This document shows positions 1-5,574 of a DNA stretch of 5,982 nt, one piece after another. Below the pieces are notes generated by a model, which worked only from the letters and a program-made list of their open reading frames with translations, did not search any database and was not told the origin of the DNA. The position numbers were made by a program, and so were the translations under genes. The stretch's first letter is position 1. Each line of letters starts with the position of its first letter. The stretch comes from Mycobacterium sp. (GTDB lineage Bacteria; Actinomycetota; Actinomycetes; Mycobacteriales; Mycobacteriaceae). The stretch covers positions 1 to 5,982 of the forward strand of contig JAQTVU010000169.1 in NCBI GenBank assembly GCA_028706695.1, in the 5' to 3' direction.

Positions 1-88
1 ATTGCGATCGGGCCAACACCTCCAACACCTCGCGCTGTCCAGCGGAAACCGTCAGTGCGGGTACGGGTTTGCTCACACCCAAAATCAT
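1..88 (-). CDS. IS630-family transposase, N-terminal 29 residues (partial)
   Basis: A minus-strand reading frame starts at the ATG at 88-86 and runs off the left edge of the window. A clear ribosome binding site, GGAGA (99-95), sits six bases upstream, which supports this start. The visible residues begin MILGVSKPVPALTVSAGQRE and continue with a helix of the type VLEVLARS. This resembles the opening of the N-terminal helix-turn-helix of actinobacterial IS630 transposases. The DDE catalytic core is outside the window, so whether the transposase is intact cannot be judged. The family call rests on this short stretch and on the adjacent TA dinucleotide. Confidence 0.55.
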   Translation of the reverse strand, partial: MILGVSKPVPALTVSAGQREVLEVLARSQ

Positions 89-124
89 ATCAATTCTCCG
101 CTGATTATTTGCGGGACACACCAC
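1..124 (-). mobile_element. IS630-type insertion sequence, one terminal end only
   Basis: This is the transposase-start end of an insertion sequence whose body lies outside the window to the left. Read on the minus strand, the sequence just outside the transposase start ends in GTGGTGTGTCCCGCAAATAA and abuts a TA dinucleotide at 125-126. IS630/Tc1-mariner elements insert at TA and duplicate it, which fits this boundary. The opposite terminal repeat is not visible, so the exact end at 124 is inferred from the TA rule and not from a repeat match. Confidence 0.5.
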
Positions 125-236
125 TAGCTGCACGGATGGAACCGGTGACACGGAGATCAGAAGCCACCAATCATGTTGCGGCGCAGAGACACTCCCGGCC
201 ACAATAATCCCATCTGAGGTATCAGTGACGGTGCAG
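125..236. other. Short non-coding gap between IS end and desaturase remnant
   Basis: No convincing coding frame, promoter or repeat is seen here. The minus-strand frame that crosses it has no protein-like character. It is probably the original sequence downstream of the desaturase gene, now cut by the IS630-type insertion at the TA at 125-126. Confidence 0.3.
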
Positions 237-830
237 TCATCGAGAACTTTCGGCGATTCGACGGCGCGCTGATGTGCTTCGTTGGCGGAGCCGATGGTTG
301 AGGATGGCGGTGGCCAGTCCGCGTCGACGTGATCTGGGATCGGCCCCCGGTCGTCACACGGGGTTGCCGAATCTGTCTTCGGAGGCAGTTTCGGGGGCGT
401 CGTCGGAGGTGGCGCGCAGAAACCGTTCCGGAGCGCCAATTTGATGATCGTGCGCAGGGTGAGTAGGTACTGGTAGGGCAGTGGGCCGGTGGTGTAGGGC
501 AGGTCGTATGTGGCGCAGACCTTCCTGCACGCGTTGGGCGATCTGGGCGCAGCGGTTACTGGGCAGGTCGGGGTAGAGGTGGTGTTCGATCTGGTAGCAG
601 AGCTTTCCGCTCATGCATGCAATCACCCGGCCTGCGCGAACGTTGGCGTTTCCCAGCACTTGTCGCAGATACCACTGCGGCTTGGTCTCACCCTCCAGGA
701 TATCGGAGGTGAATTTCTCGGCTTTGCCGGCGAAGTGGCCGCCGCCGACAGCGCGTCTGATCGATCCATCGCGGGCCAATATCAGGCTGACGATGAGAAC
801 GATGAGCCCGGCAGTGAGCTCGGATGTTTC
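237..830 (-). pseudogene. Membrane fatty acid desaturase (DesA3/linoleoyl-CoA desaturase-like), decayed C-terminal part
   Basis: The minus strand encodes a recognisable C-terminal third of a membrane acyl-CoA desaturase of the DesA3 type, an enzyme that puts double bonds into fatty acyl chains using a di-iron site held by histidine boxes. The third histidine box is intact as CYQIEHHLYPDLPSNR (roughly 565-615), and EKFTSDILEGETKPQWYLRQ lies before it, as in this family. Near 519-523 one extra base shifts the frame; the shifted frame then reads VCATYDLPYTTGPLPYQYL. Near 429-433 the loss of one base returns it to PERFLRATSDDAPETASEDRF. A TGA at 356-354 interrupts the frame. After it the same frame continues with ADPRSRRRGLATAI, like the DesA3 tail, to a final stop at 239-237. 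A TAG at 833-831 closes the frame upstream, and the first two histidine boxes are missing. The product cannot be functional. Confidence 0.8.
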
Positions 831-1223
831 CTAATGAGACACACAGGAATGATCCGGTCAGTGCCGCGCCGTGGCAGTTGGCCGGTCGTGTTCGGTGCAC
901 CAGTTGCATCGGCGGGGATACGCGGCGGCGGCAGGGTCGTCGTCGGAGCGGGTGATCCCTGCCGCGGGAGGGCAGTCACTGCTGTCGTGATAACGGTGAT
1001 CCCCTGGGGTGGTCGGGGTGTGCACAACACGGCGTGGTGTCGTGGGGGTGATCTTCATCGGTGCGGGGCCGCGGTCGGCGCCAAATAGGGGGACCGATCG
1101 AGCGGAGAAACTCGGAGAAACAGTCACTGTGATCCTGATGTGCAGACGATCACTTGCATGGAAGGGCCTCGGAGGCAACGCTCCTCGAGTTCTGCAGCGG
1201 ACAGCTGAACTCATCCCGAACCA

Positions 1224-1238
1224 GCTGAGATTCTCAGC
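1224..1238. promoter_or_regulatory. Perfect 15-bp dyad, possible operator
   Basis: GCTGAGA and TCTCAGC flank a single T, giving a perfect inverted repeat. A CAGCTGA at 1204-1210 is repeated at 1223-1229, partly within the dyad. The one-base centre suits a dimeric protein-binding site better than an RNA hairpin. No gene start close by needs it, so function is unproven. Confidence 0.2.
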
Positions 1239-1358
1239 ACCTCTGAAACTATCACGTACGCAGTTGCACCGCCTGAACCGACGAGAATCCGTTCGACAGC
1301 AAAGCGCCGACATACGCGCAACTGCGATTTCTGGCAAGACCATTTCCGCGACTTCAGC

Positions 1359-1362
1359 GAGT
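1359..1362. repeat. GAGT target-site duplication, left copy
   Basis: GAGT directly outside the left inverted repeat is repeated at 2834-2837 directly outside the right one. The right flank has a further GAGT at 2838-2841 that belongs to the target sequence. Confidence 0.8.
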
Positions 1363-1379
1363 GCTCGACTTTCGCAGTT
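1363..1379. repeat. Left terminal inverted repeat of the IS701-type element
   Basis: This is a 17-bp perfect match to the reverse complement of 2817-2833. The transposase stop codon (TAA, plus-strand 1378-1380) overlaps its inner edge, so the gene ends inside the repeat. Confidence 0.9.
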
Positions 1380-2748
1380 ATGCGGCGGCTGCGGTGCAGG
1401 CCAGTTCGTAGTCGCGGTATTTGTGGGGGTCGGGTTGAGCTGGGCCAACGCCGGTAATTCGGGCTGCGACAAGGGTTCTGCGGAGCTTGGTGAGCATGTC
1501 TTCGAAGGCGGGTTCGGCCTTCTGGTCATACCAGGGTTCGGCGGCATGGCGGGCTGTGAGGTCGTCGGGGTGGTAGCCGAACAGGGTGTACCAGACGATC
1601 ACCAGGGTCTGGGTCAAGAACCCGAACGGTACGGTGCGCTCCACGGCGCATTGCACGCGGTTGCGGGCTTGGCCGACCCCGAGCAGTTGTTTGCCGGTGG
1701 CGTTGGCGGGTTCGATCGACCAGCGCTCGGCGTAGCGCGCGATGATGCCCGCGCCGTTGGTGGTGGTGTCGGTGGTGAACACCGCAAGGTCATAGCCGGT
1801 GGCGGTGTCGGGTTCGCGGGCCAGCACTACCCGGCCGGGAGTCTCGCCGAACGCGCCGTACCACAGGCAGTCGCGTTCGGTGATCGCGATGGTGTCGGTG
1901 CGCCCGTAACGCTGCACCGTGGCGGTGCACCATGTTGCGGTGGTGGCCAGCTCGGGCAGTCGGGGCAGTCGCGGGCCTTTTTTGGCGGGCCGGCCACGAC
2001 GGCCGGTACGCGGTGGTGCCGGGGCGTGCAGGGCTGCGTTGGCCGGCAGCCGGGTGGTGATCGTGGTGCCGGGAACCAGCAGGGGCTTGCCGTGGTAGGC
2101 GGCATCGCCCACAGCGTGGATCTGCTTGTGCGGGAACGCTTTTTTCAGCGTGGCGATCATGTCGCCGGCCAGCTCGACCGGGGATGCGGTGCCCTTGCCG
2201 GCCCAGAGCCGAAACAGCACGGGCAGGCAGACTGGGTGGCTGCAAAACGGTAGCCGGACGACGATCCCGGCGATCACCCAGCGGTTGCCGCGGCCGAGTT
2301 TGGCCGGTCCTTGCGCGGCTCCGTCGTGGGTCCAAAACGCATGGTGGACCTTTTTGCCCCAGCGTCGAAACAAGGTGTCATCGACGGCGACGGTGATCGC
2401 TGCGTCGGTGTCGAGCAACCGGTCAACGATCAGCCGTACGATAGCGAGCCCGAGCTGATCGGTGTCCCAGACGTAGGCGGAGAAGAACCGGCATGCCGAG
2501 TGAAACGACACCAGCGCGGCCATCCCGGTGCCGGCGAGCATGCCGACCACGGTGCGGCGCATCGTGCGGGCAACCAGCCCGGTTGCCCGCAAAACGAACA
2601 TCGCGAACGTCGAGGACCGGCCAAACACCGGCCGCAGTGTCTGCAGCAGTTCACGCCACGAGGCCGGTAGGGTCGGAACCGAAGCATCGGCGGCGTCTCG
2701 AACATCTGAGCGAGTACATGTCATCCGCCGATGCTTCTTCATGGTCAC
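1378..2748 (-). CDS. IS701-family DDE transposase, intact
   Basis: This enzyme cuts and joins the ends of its insertion sequence. The frame gives 456 residues from a GTG at 2748. An ATG two codons inside (2742) is an equally good start, and neither has a strong ribosome binding site. The catalytic triad of the RNase H-like fold is visible: D123/D124 in ITVAVDDTLFRRWGKKVHH, D215 in HAVGDAAYHG, and E346 in RYAERWSIEPANATGKQLLG. The family block NRWVIAGIVVRLPF lies at about 155-168. A basic, proline-rich insert (about 240-265, RTGRRGRPAKKGP) sits between the second and third catalytic residues. Length and motif order fit a full-length protein of this family. The gene ends inside the left terminal repeat. 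No frameshift or internal stop is seen, so it is probably functional. Confidence 0.9.
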   Translation of the reverse strand: MTMKKHRRMTCTRSDVRDAADASVPTLPASWRELLQTLRPVFGRSSTFAMFVLRATGLVARTMRRTVVGMLAGTGMAALVSFHSACRFFSAYVWDTDQLGLAIVRLIVDRLLDTDAAITVAVDDTLFRRWGKKVHHAFWTHDGAAQGPAKLGRGNRWVIAGIVVRLPFCSHPVCLPVLFRLWAGKGTASPVELAGDMIATLKKAFPHKQIHAVGDAAYHGKPLLVPGTTITTRLPANAALHAPAPPRTGRRGRPAKKGPRLPRLPELATTATWCTATVQRYGRTDTIAITERDCLWYGAFGETPGRVVLAREPDTATGYDLAVFTTDTTTNGAGIIARYAERWSIEPANATGKQLLGVGQARNRVQCAVERTVPFGFLTQTLVIVWYTLFGYHPDDLTARHAAEPWYDQKAEPAFEDMLTKLRRTLVAARITGVGPAQPDPHKYRDYELACTAAAA

Positions 2749-2816
2749 GGGCCGATCACGCCGACACGCCGATCAAGTCACAATCGCCTCAGGAATCACA
2801 CCCGCCACACTGATCA

Positions 2817-2833
2817 AACTGCGAAAGTCGAGC
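2817..2833. repeat. Right terminal inverted repeat of the IS701-type element
   Basis: This reads AACTGCGAAAGTCGAGC, a perfect 17-bp partner of the left repeat. It lies 68 bp upstream of the earliest transposase start, leaving room for the element's own promoter between 2749 and 2816, though no convincing -10/-35 pair is seen. Confidence 0.9.
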
Positions 2834-2837
2834 GAGT
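2834..2837. repeat. GAGT target-site duplication, right copy
   Basis: This is the partner of 1359-1362. Collapsing the two copies restores the uninterrupted target, whose minus strand then reads through in frame from 2872. Confidence 0.8.
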
Positions 2838-2872
2838 GAGTAAGTCCCGATATCGAGGTTTGTCGCGGGCAT
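2834..2872 (-). pseudogene. Start of an interrupted small helix-turn-helix (excisionase-like) gene
   Basis: An ATG at 2872-2870 opens a minus-strand frame reading MPATNLDIGTYSL before the IS interrupts it. Rejoined across one GAGT copy, it goes on as AEVAEMVLPE. The pattern Y-S-L-A-E-V-A-x-M-V-L-P resembles the first helix of small MerR/excisionase-type DNA-binding proteins found beside mycobacterial integrases. It lies 3 bp beyond the stop of the integrase remnant on the same strand. The resemblance covers only about 15 residues and the predicted recognition helix further on is not convincing, so the gene may already have been decayed before the IS arrived. Confidence 0.35.
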
Positions 2873-2875
2873 AGC

Positions 2876-3310
2876 TCACACTGTGGCGCGTATCAGCGCA
2901 CGCTTGACACTGCCATTCAACGCAGCCGCGTCAATCCGGGCAGGCGCCGCCTCACCTACCCGAACGCTGCCGACGAACTTCGCGAGCTTCCCCACCGCAA
3001 ACCGAAATGTCGATAACGTGACTGCGGATCCTCGATCCTCGATCCTCGGCCGGCCGGGCAAGATGTTGTTCTACCAGATGGGTGATTTTCGAATCGGGGC
3101 CGATCTGATCAGCATTGCCTGGTACACGTCGCGCCAGTAACGACTCGGTAAGCGCGTCTTCGGCGAGTTTGCCATGCTTATCGTGCTCGTCGGCTGGGCC
3201 GCGGCGCTCGATTCGCCGGGTGACACCGTCCGCGTCTCGGACTTTGCATCGCGCTACCCGCACGCCCAGACGCCGTGCGGGTCAATGGTTTCAACTTTCC
3301 AGGGTGATTC
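2876..3310 (-). pseudogene. Phage-type tyrosine integrase, N-terminal fragment with frameshifts
   Basis: The minus strand carries the N-terminal arm-binding and core-binding parts of a mycobacterial site-specific integrase. In order it reads KVETIDPHGVW (about 3266-3298), then in a second frame ARCKVRDADGVTRRIERRG, DEHDKHGKLAEDALTESLLA and ITHLVEQHLAR, then in the first frame again STFRFAVGKLAKFVG and VRVGEAAPARIDAA. The last block is the SAM-like core-binding domain. The first shift, near 3255-3270, fits a net insertion of about 8 bases. The second coincides with the 7-bp tandem repeat at 3027-3047. After ARIDAA the similarity stops and a TGA follows at 2878-2876. The whole catalytic domain (R-H-R-Y) is missing, so it cannot recombine DNA. 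Joined over the repeat, the frame from 3263 would still give only 126 residues. Confidence 0.65.
3027..3047. repeat. Three tandem copies of GATCCTC inside the integrase remnant
   Basis: Three perfect 7-bp units sit at 3027-3033, 3034-3040 and 3041-3047. Removing one unit changes the minus-strand reading from AEDRGSRIRSHVID to AEDRGSAVTLST, and so into the open frame that holds STFRFAVGKLAKFVG. A slipped-strand gain of one unit therefore explains the frame change exactly. Confidence 0.9.
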
Positions 3311-3355
3311 GCAATCAGGTGCCGGCCTATGCTCGGTTTGAACGAAGATGGACCG

Positions 3356-4561
3356 ATGAAGGTATTGATCACCAGCTCGCGCATGCCGTTCGCGCTGGGC
3401 ATGGTGCGCAAGCTCGCGGGTGAGGGCTGCGAGATCTATGCCGCCGACGACCACGTGCTGGCGGCGGGGAACCATTCGAAGTACTTGGCGGGTCATTTCG
3501 TTTATCCGTCGCCGCGCAGCGACACGGCGGGCTTCCTCGCCGCGCTGGAACGGATCGCCGACGAGTACGAGATCGACGTGATCGTCCCGACCTTCGAAGA
3601 GGTCTTTTACATTTCCACTCAGATCGAGCGGCTCAGTCGGGTCACGAAGATCTTTGCCTCGCCGTTCGCCACGCTGGCCCGGCTGCATCACAAGGGGGCG
3701 TTCGCGCGGCTGGTCAAGCACCTCGGGCTTCCAATCGCCGAGACAGTCGTAGTGACCTCCGACGGCGAGCTGCGTGAGGCTATCGATCACCTCGACAGGT
3801 ACTTTGCGCGCGCCGCGTTCTCCCGCGGCGGGGCCTGCTGTCTGACCAACACTGGTCCGCTGGCCGGCGCGCTGGAGATATACGAGGTCCAACCCACGCC
3901 AGCGTCGCCCTGGCTGGTGCAGCCTTTCGTGGACGGTGAGACGGTCTGCACCTACAGCACCGCTCATCAGGGCCGAGTCAGTGCCCATCTGCTGTACCGA
4001 ATCCCTCGGCAGCGCAAGCACAGCAGCGGCATCCAGTTCGAGGCGATCGACGCGACCGAGTCGCTGAAGCTGATCGAGCCGATCGTGGCCGAGCTGAACT
4101 ACACGGGCCAGATCTCCTTCGACTTCCTGATTAGCGATGACGGCCTGACCTTCGTGGAATGCAATCCACGCGCCACCGACGGCCTGCTGCTGATGCCGCC
4201 AGAAGAGCTGGCGGCGGGGCTGCTCGCCCCGCAGCCCGAGACGTTCGTGCTCGGGCCCGGCGGCCGAGTGCAGCTCGCTTTCGCCGTGCTGGCCGACGGC
4301 TTCGCTGATCGTTTGGACCGCCTGCCCGAGACGATCGGCGACCTCGCGCAAGTACGAGACGCAGGCAGTGGCTGGCACGATCCACTGCCCACCCTGTATT
4401 CGACGCTGGCGATCTGCCATTCCGTCGGTCAGAGCTTCCGCGAGCATATGGGCAAGGTAGTGGCCATCGCCGGCGACATGGCCTGGGATGGCGAGCACAT
4501 CGACGGAATGTCGCAGGACGACGCGACGTTACTCACCCGCCTCCAACGCGGCGAATCGTAG
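3356..4561 (+). CDS. ATP-grasp domain ligase, 401 residues
   Basis: ATP-grasp enzymes activate a carboxylate as an acyl phosphate and join it to an amine, thiol or similar nucleophile; the substrate here is not known. Residues 1-85 form a pre-ATP-grasp Rossmann-like domain (MKVLITSSRMPFALGMVRKL, then DVIVPTFEEVF). The ATP-grasp fold follows from about 110 to 300: a lysine in HHKGAFARLV, the hinge strand PWLVQPFVDGETV (185-197), and the metal-binding strand LTFVECNPRATDG (264-276), with E268 and N270 as likely magnesium ligands. The C-terminal 100 residues (GSGWHDPLPTLYS and onward) look specific to this subfamily. The start at 3356 is chosen because MKVLITSS is the natural first strand; an ATG at 3329 in frame adds nine residues without protein-like content. 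No obvious Shine-Dalgarno is seen. The integrase fossil lies about 50 bp upstream, so the original promoter may have been altered. The gene appears intact. Confidence 0.85.
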   Translation: MKVLITSSRMPFALGMVRKLAGEGCEIYAADDHVLAAGNHSKYLAGHFVYPSPRSDTAGFLAALERIADEYEIDVIVPTFEEVFYISTQIERLSRVTKIFASPFATLARLHHKGAFARLVKHLGLPIAETVVVTSDGELREAIDHLDRYFARAAFSRGGACCLTNTGPLAGALEIYEVQPTPASPWLVQPFVDGETVCTYSTAHQGRVSAHLLYRIPRQRKHSSGIQFEAIDATESLKLIEPIVAELNYTGQISFDFLISDDGLTFVECNPRATDGLLLMPPEELAAGLLAPQPETFVLGPGGRVQLAFAVLADGFADRLDRLPETIGDLAQVRDAGSGWHDPLPTLYSTLAICHSVGQSFREHMGKVVAIAGDMAWDGEHIDGMSQDDATLLTRLQRGES

Positions 4562-4715
4562 GAGAAATTAGGGGCGGCGGCGGCCATATTTCATGTTCGG
4601 GCCCGACCGCAGCAGGCGAGGCGTGGGCCGCAAAATTGGGAGGTATCCCGAAGTATCAACAGGCGTTCATCGATCCCTGAGTACATTCCGAAACCTCGCG
4701 AGTGCCGACCATCCC

Positions 4716-4731
4716 ACGGGCCGAGGCCCGT
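4716..4731. terminator. GC-rich inverted repeat, possible terminator hairpin
   Basis: ACGGGCC and GGCCCGT are perfect partners separated by GA; folded as RNA this gives about a 6-bp stem with a 4-base loop. No T-run follows, which is common for actinobacterial terminators but leaves the call weak. It lies about 155 bp after the ATP-grasp stop. Confidence 0.3.
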
Positions 4732-4795
4732 CGTGGATGAATTTTGGGTCGCGCCCTGTGCGGGTGAAGCAGGACGACGATGGCCCGTGACCCGG

Positions 4796-4848
4796 CGGGC
4801 AAGTCCGCAGTGTTCGCTGCATCTTCTGATCAGATCGGGTAAAGTCCG
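4796..4848. promoter_or_regulatory. Two AAGTCCG direct repeats flanking a palindrome upstream of the PAS gene
   Basis: CGGGCAAGTCCG (4796-4807) and CGGGTAAAGTCCG (4836-4848) repeat about 40 bp apart. Between and overlapping them is the perfect palindrome TCTGATCAGA (4825-4834). The AAGTCC core resembles one half of a mycobacterial DosR box, but neither copy forms the full dyad. A binding-site role is a guess based on position. Confidence 0.25.
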
Positions 4849-4999
4849 GGTCGCTGGGAACTTCAGCTGTTAAGGGAATGAGTTCCACTGTCCGTGGACG
4901 CGAACGTGAGCGAGCGCAGCACCGAGCGGCGCCGCCGACCCCGCCGGGCGCCCGGACGGATACCTCTACGAGCTGCCCGCATCGATACTGCTCGAGCGG

Positions 5000-5350
5000 T
5001 TGCCCACGCCCGTGCTTGCCACCGGACTCGACGGCGTCCTCATCTACACCAACCCCGCCTTCGCCGGCATGCTCGGCTACCCCGACACCACCGCGCTGAA
5101 TAAACAAGGGCTCACCGCGCTGCTGGCCGGATATGCAGAGACCGAGCCGCGCGACTGTGTCGCCGCACTGCGCGCCGCCGGCACCGCGGTCATCGACTGG
5201 CTCCACGCCGAGGGTTTCCCGGTCCGCACCTTGGTATCTGACGCGCTACTCGTTCGTGCCACCGACCCAATACTGCTGATCAGCATCACCGACATCACCG
5301 AATTGATGTGGACCGCCTCAACCGCACGCGGGTTCCGTGCAACTGGGTGA
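5000..5350 (+). CDS. Small PAS-domain protein, 5' end apparently frameshifted
   Basis: PAS domains bind small ligands or cofactors and pass a signal to a partner. The fold is seen as LATGLDGVLIYTNPAFAGML (first strands and helix) through PILLISITDITEL (last strand), so the protein is nearly all one PAS domain with no output domain. The nearest in-frame start is a TTG at 5000. However, the same frame upstream is protein-like back to about 4957 (PDGYLYELPASILLERL) and stays open to a TGA at 4907-4909 without an ATG or GTG. The better starts, ATG 4878 and GTG 4894, are in other frames. From GTG 4894 the reading VDANVSERSTERRRRPRRAP would join PDGYLYELPAS if one G near 4955 were removed. Either the gene is a pseudogene with a one-base insertion or the start is unusual. 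The PAS core itself is undamaged. Confidence 0.6.
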   Translation: MPTPVLATGLDGVLIYTNPAFAGMLGYPDTTALNKQGLTALLAGYAETEPRDCVAALRAAGTAVIDWLHAEGFPVRTLVSDALLVRATDPILLISITDITELMWTASTARGFRATG

Positions 5351-5574
5351 TCCCTTCGTCGCCGCCCAGCACGCCAGGAGCCCTGCACGGCGAATGGGCA
5401 CGTTTGCTGGCCCGGTGATGGTACAGCGAGGCTCAGGGGTACGACCTGGCTGGACAGCCACGGCTTACCCGGAGGTTCGTCTTTCGGAGTGTGCCTTTTT
5501 GCAGTCCAGCGATCCGCCGGCAAGAGTAGGTGCCTGGGAGCAGGCCTCCCGCTCAGATCCCAGTTTGCCCTGCG
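5351..5574. other. Convergent intergenic region between PAS and PSD-like genes
   Basis: No coding frame with protein-like content is seen on either strand. The region separates two convergent genes and holds an inverted-repeat cluster near 5534-5563, which could end transcription from both sides. Confidence 0.4.
5534..5563. terminator. Possible bidirectional terminator
   Basis: CTGGGA (5534-5539) pairs with TCCCAG (5558-5563), followed by TTT on the plus strand. A nested alternative stem pairs GGGAG (5536-5540) with CTCCC (5546-5550). It lies 12 bp beyond the stop of the minus-strand PSD-like gene, a natural place for a terminator. The stems are short, so confidence is low. Confidence 0.25.

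Larger units (their letters stand above)
858..1362 (-). pseudogene. Distal part of the open frame interrupted by the IS701-type element; product unknown
   Basis: On the minus strand a frame is open from the IS target site (codon 1358-1356) to a TGA at 860-858. With the IS and one GAGT copy removed it is continuous with the start at 2872, giving 179 codons before the stop. The first few codons here read AEVAEMVLPEIAVARMS and suit a helix-turn-helix protein. The rest is rich in arginine, proline and cysteine and is not recognisable. A shorter reading from an ATG at 1058 (66 residues, with a cysteine pair CNWC near its end) is possible but has no clear ribosome binding site. An open frame of this length can arise by chance in GC-rich DNA, so only the first part is held with any conviction. 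Confidence 0.25.
1363..2833 (-). mobile_element. Complete IS701-type insertion sequence, 1471 bp
   Basis: The element is bounded by 17-bp perfect inverted repeats (GCTCGACTTTCGCAGTT at 1363-1379 and its reverse complement at 2817-2833). It is flanked by direct GAGT copies at 1359-1362 and 2834-2837, a 4-bp target duplication as expected for the IS701 family. It carries one transposase gene on the minus strand that fills nearly all of it. The perfect repeats, intact duplication and undamaged transposase point to a recent insertion that may still be mobile. It lies next to an integrase fossil and splits a short open frame (2872-2834 joined to 1358-858). Confidence 0.9.
4562..4893. other. Intergenic region between the ATP-grasp and PAS genes
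   Basis: About 330 bp without a convincing gene. A 65-codon plus frame (4593-4790) and a minus frame crossing the region lack recognisable motifs and ribosome binding sites. The stretch holds a GC-rich hairpin (4716-4731), a pair of direct repeats with core AAGTCCG (4796-4807 and 4836-4848) and a 10-bp palindrome (4825-4834), so it probably contains the PAS gene's control region. Confidence 0.5.

Noticed and set aside
157..357. 66-codon minus-strand open frame
   Set aside because: It overlaps the desaturase tail in a different frame; the DesA3-like tail reading explains this DNA better.
510..1088. 192-codon plus-strand open frame
   Set aside because: It is antisense to the desaturase remnant over its first half and has no recognisable content in the rest.
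1009..2253. 414-codon plus-strand open frame across the IS701-type element
   Set aside because: It is the antisense shadow of the transposase, with glycine- and valine-rich content and no motif, and it runs across the IS boundary.
3027..3047. Start of a CRISPR or larger minisatellite array
   Set aside because: Only three 7-bp units with no spacers; a short slippage repeat is sufficient.
3254..4498. 414-codon minus-strand open frame antisense to the ATP-grasp gene
   Set aside because: It mirrors the codon bias of the plus-strand gene, which has clear motifs. Its own translation has no recognisable domain, except that its last residues happen to coincide with the integrase fragment.
4593..4790. 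65-codon plus-strand open frame between the ATP-grasp and PAS genes
   Set aside because: No ribosome binding site, family resemblance or conserved-looking pattern; treated as non-coding.
4836..4848. DosR (dormancy regulator) box
   Set aside because: Only one half-site resembles the consensus and the dyad is incomplete; kept only as an unassigned repeat.
4667..5206. 179-codon minus-strand open frame over the PAS gene
   Set aside because: It overlaps the PAS coding region in antisense and has low-complexity glycine-rich content.
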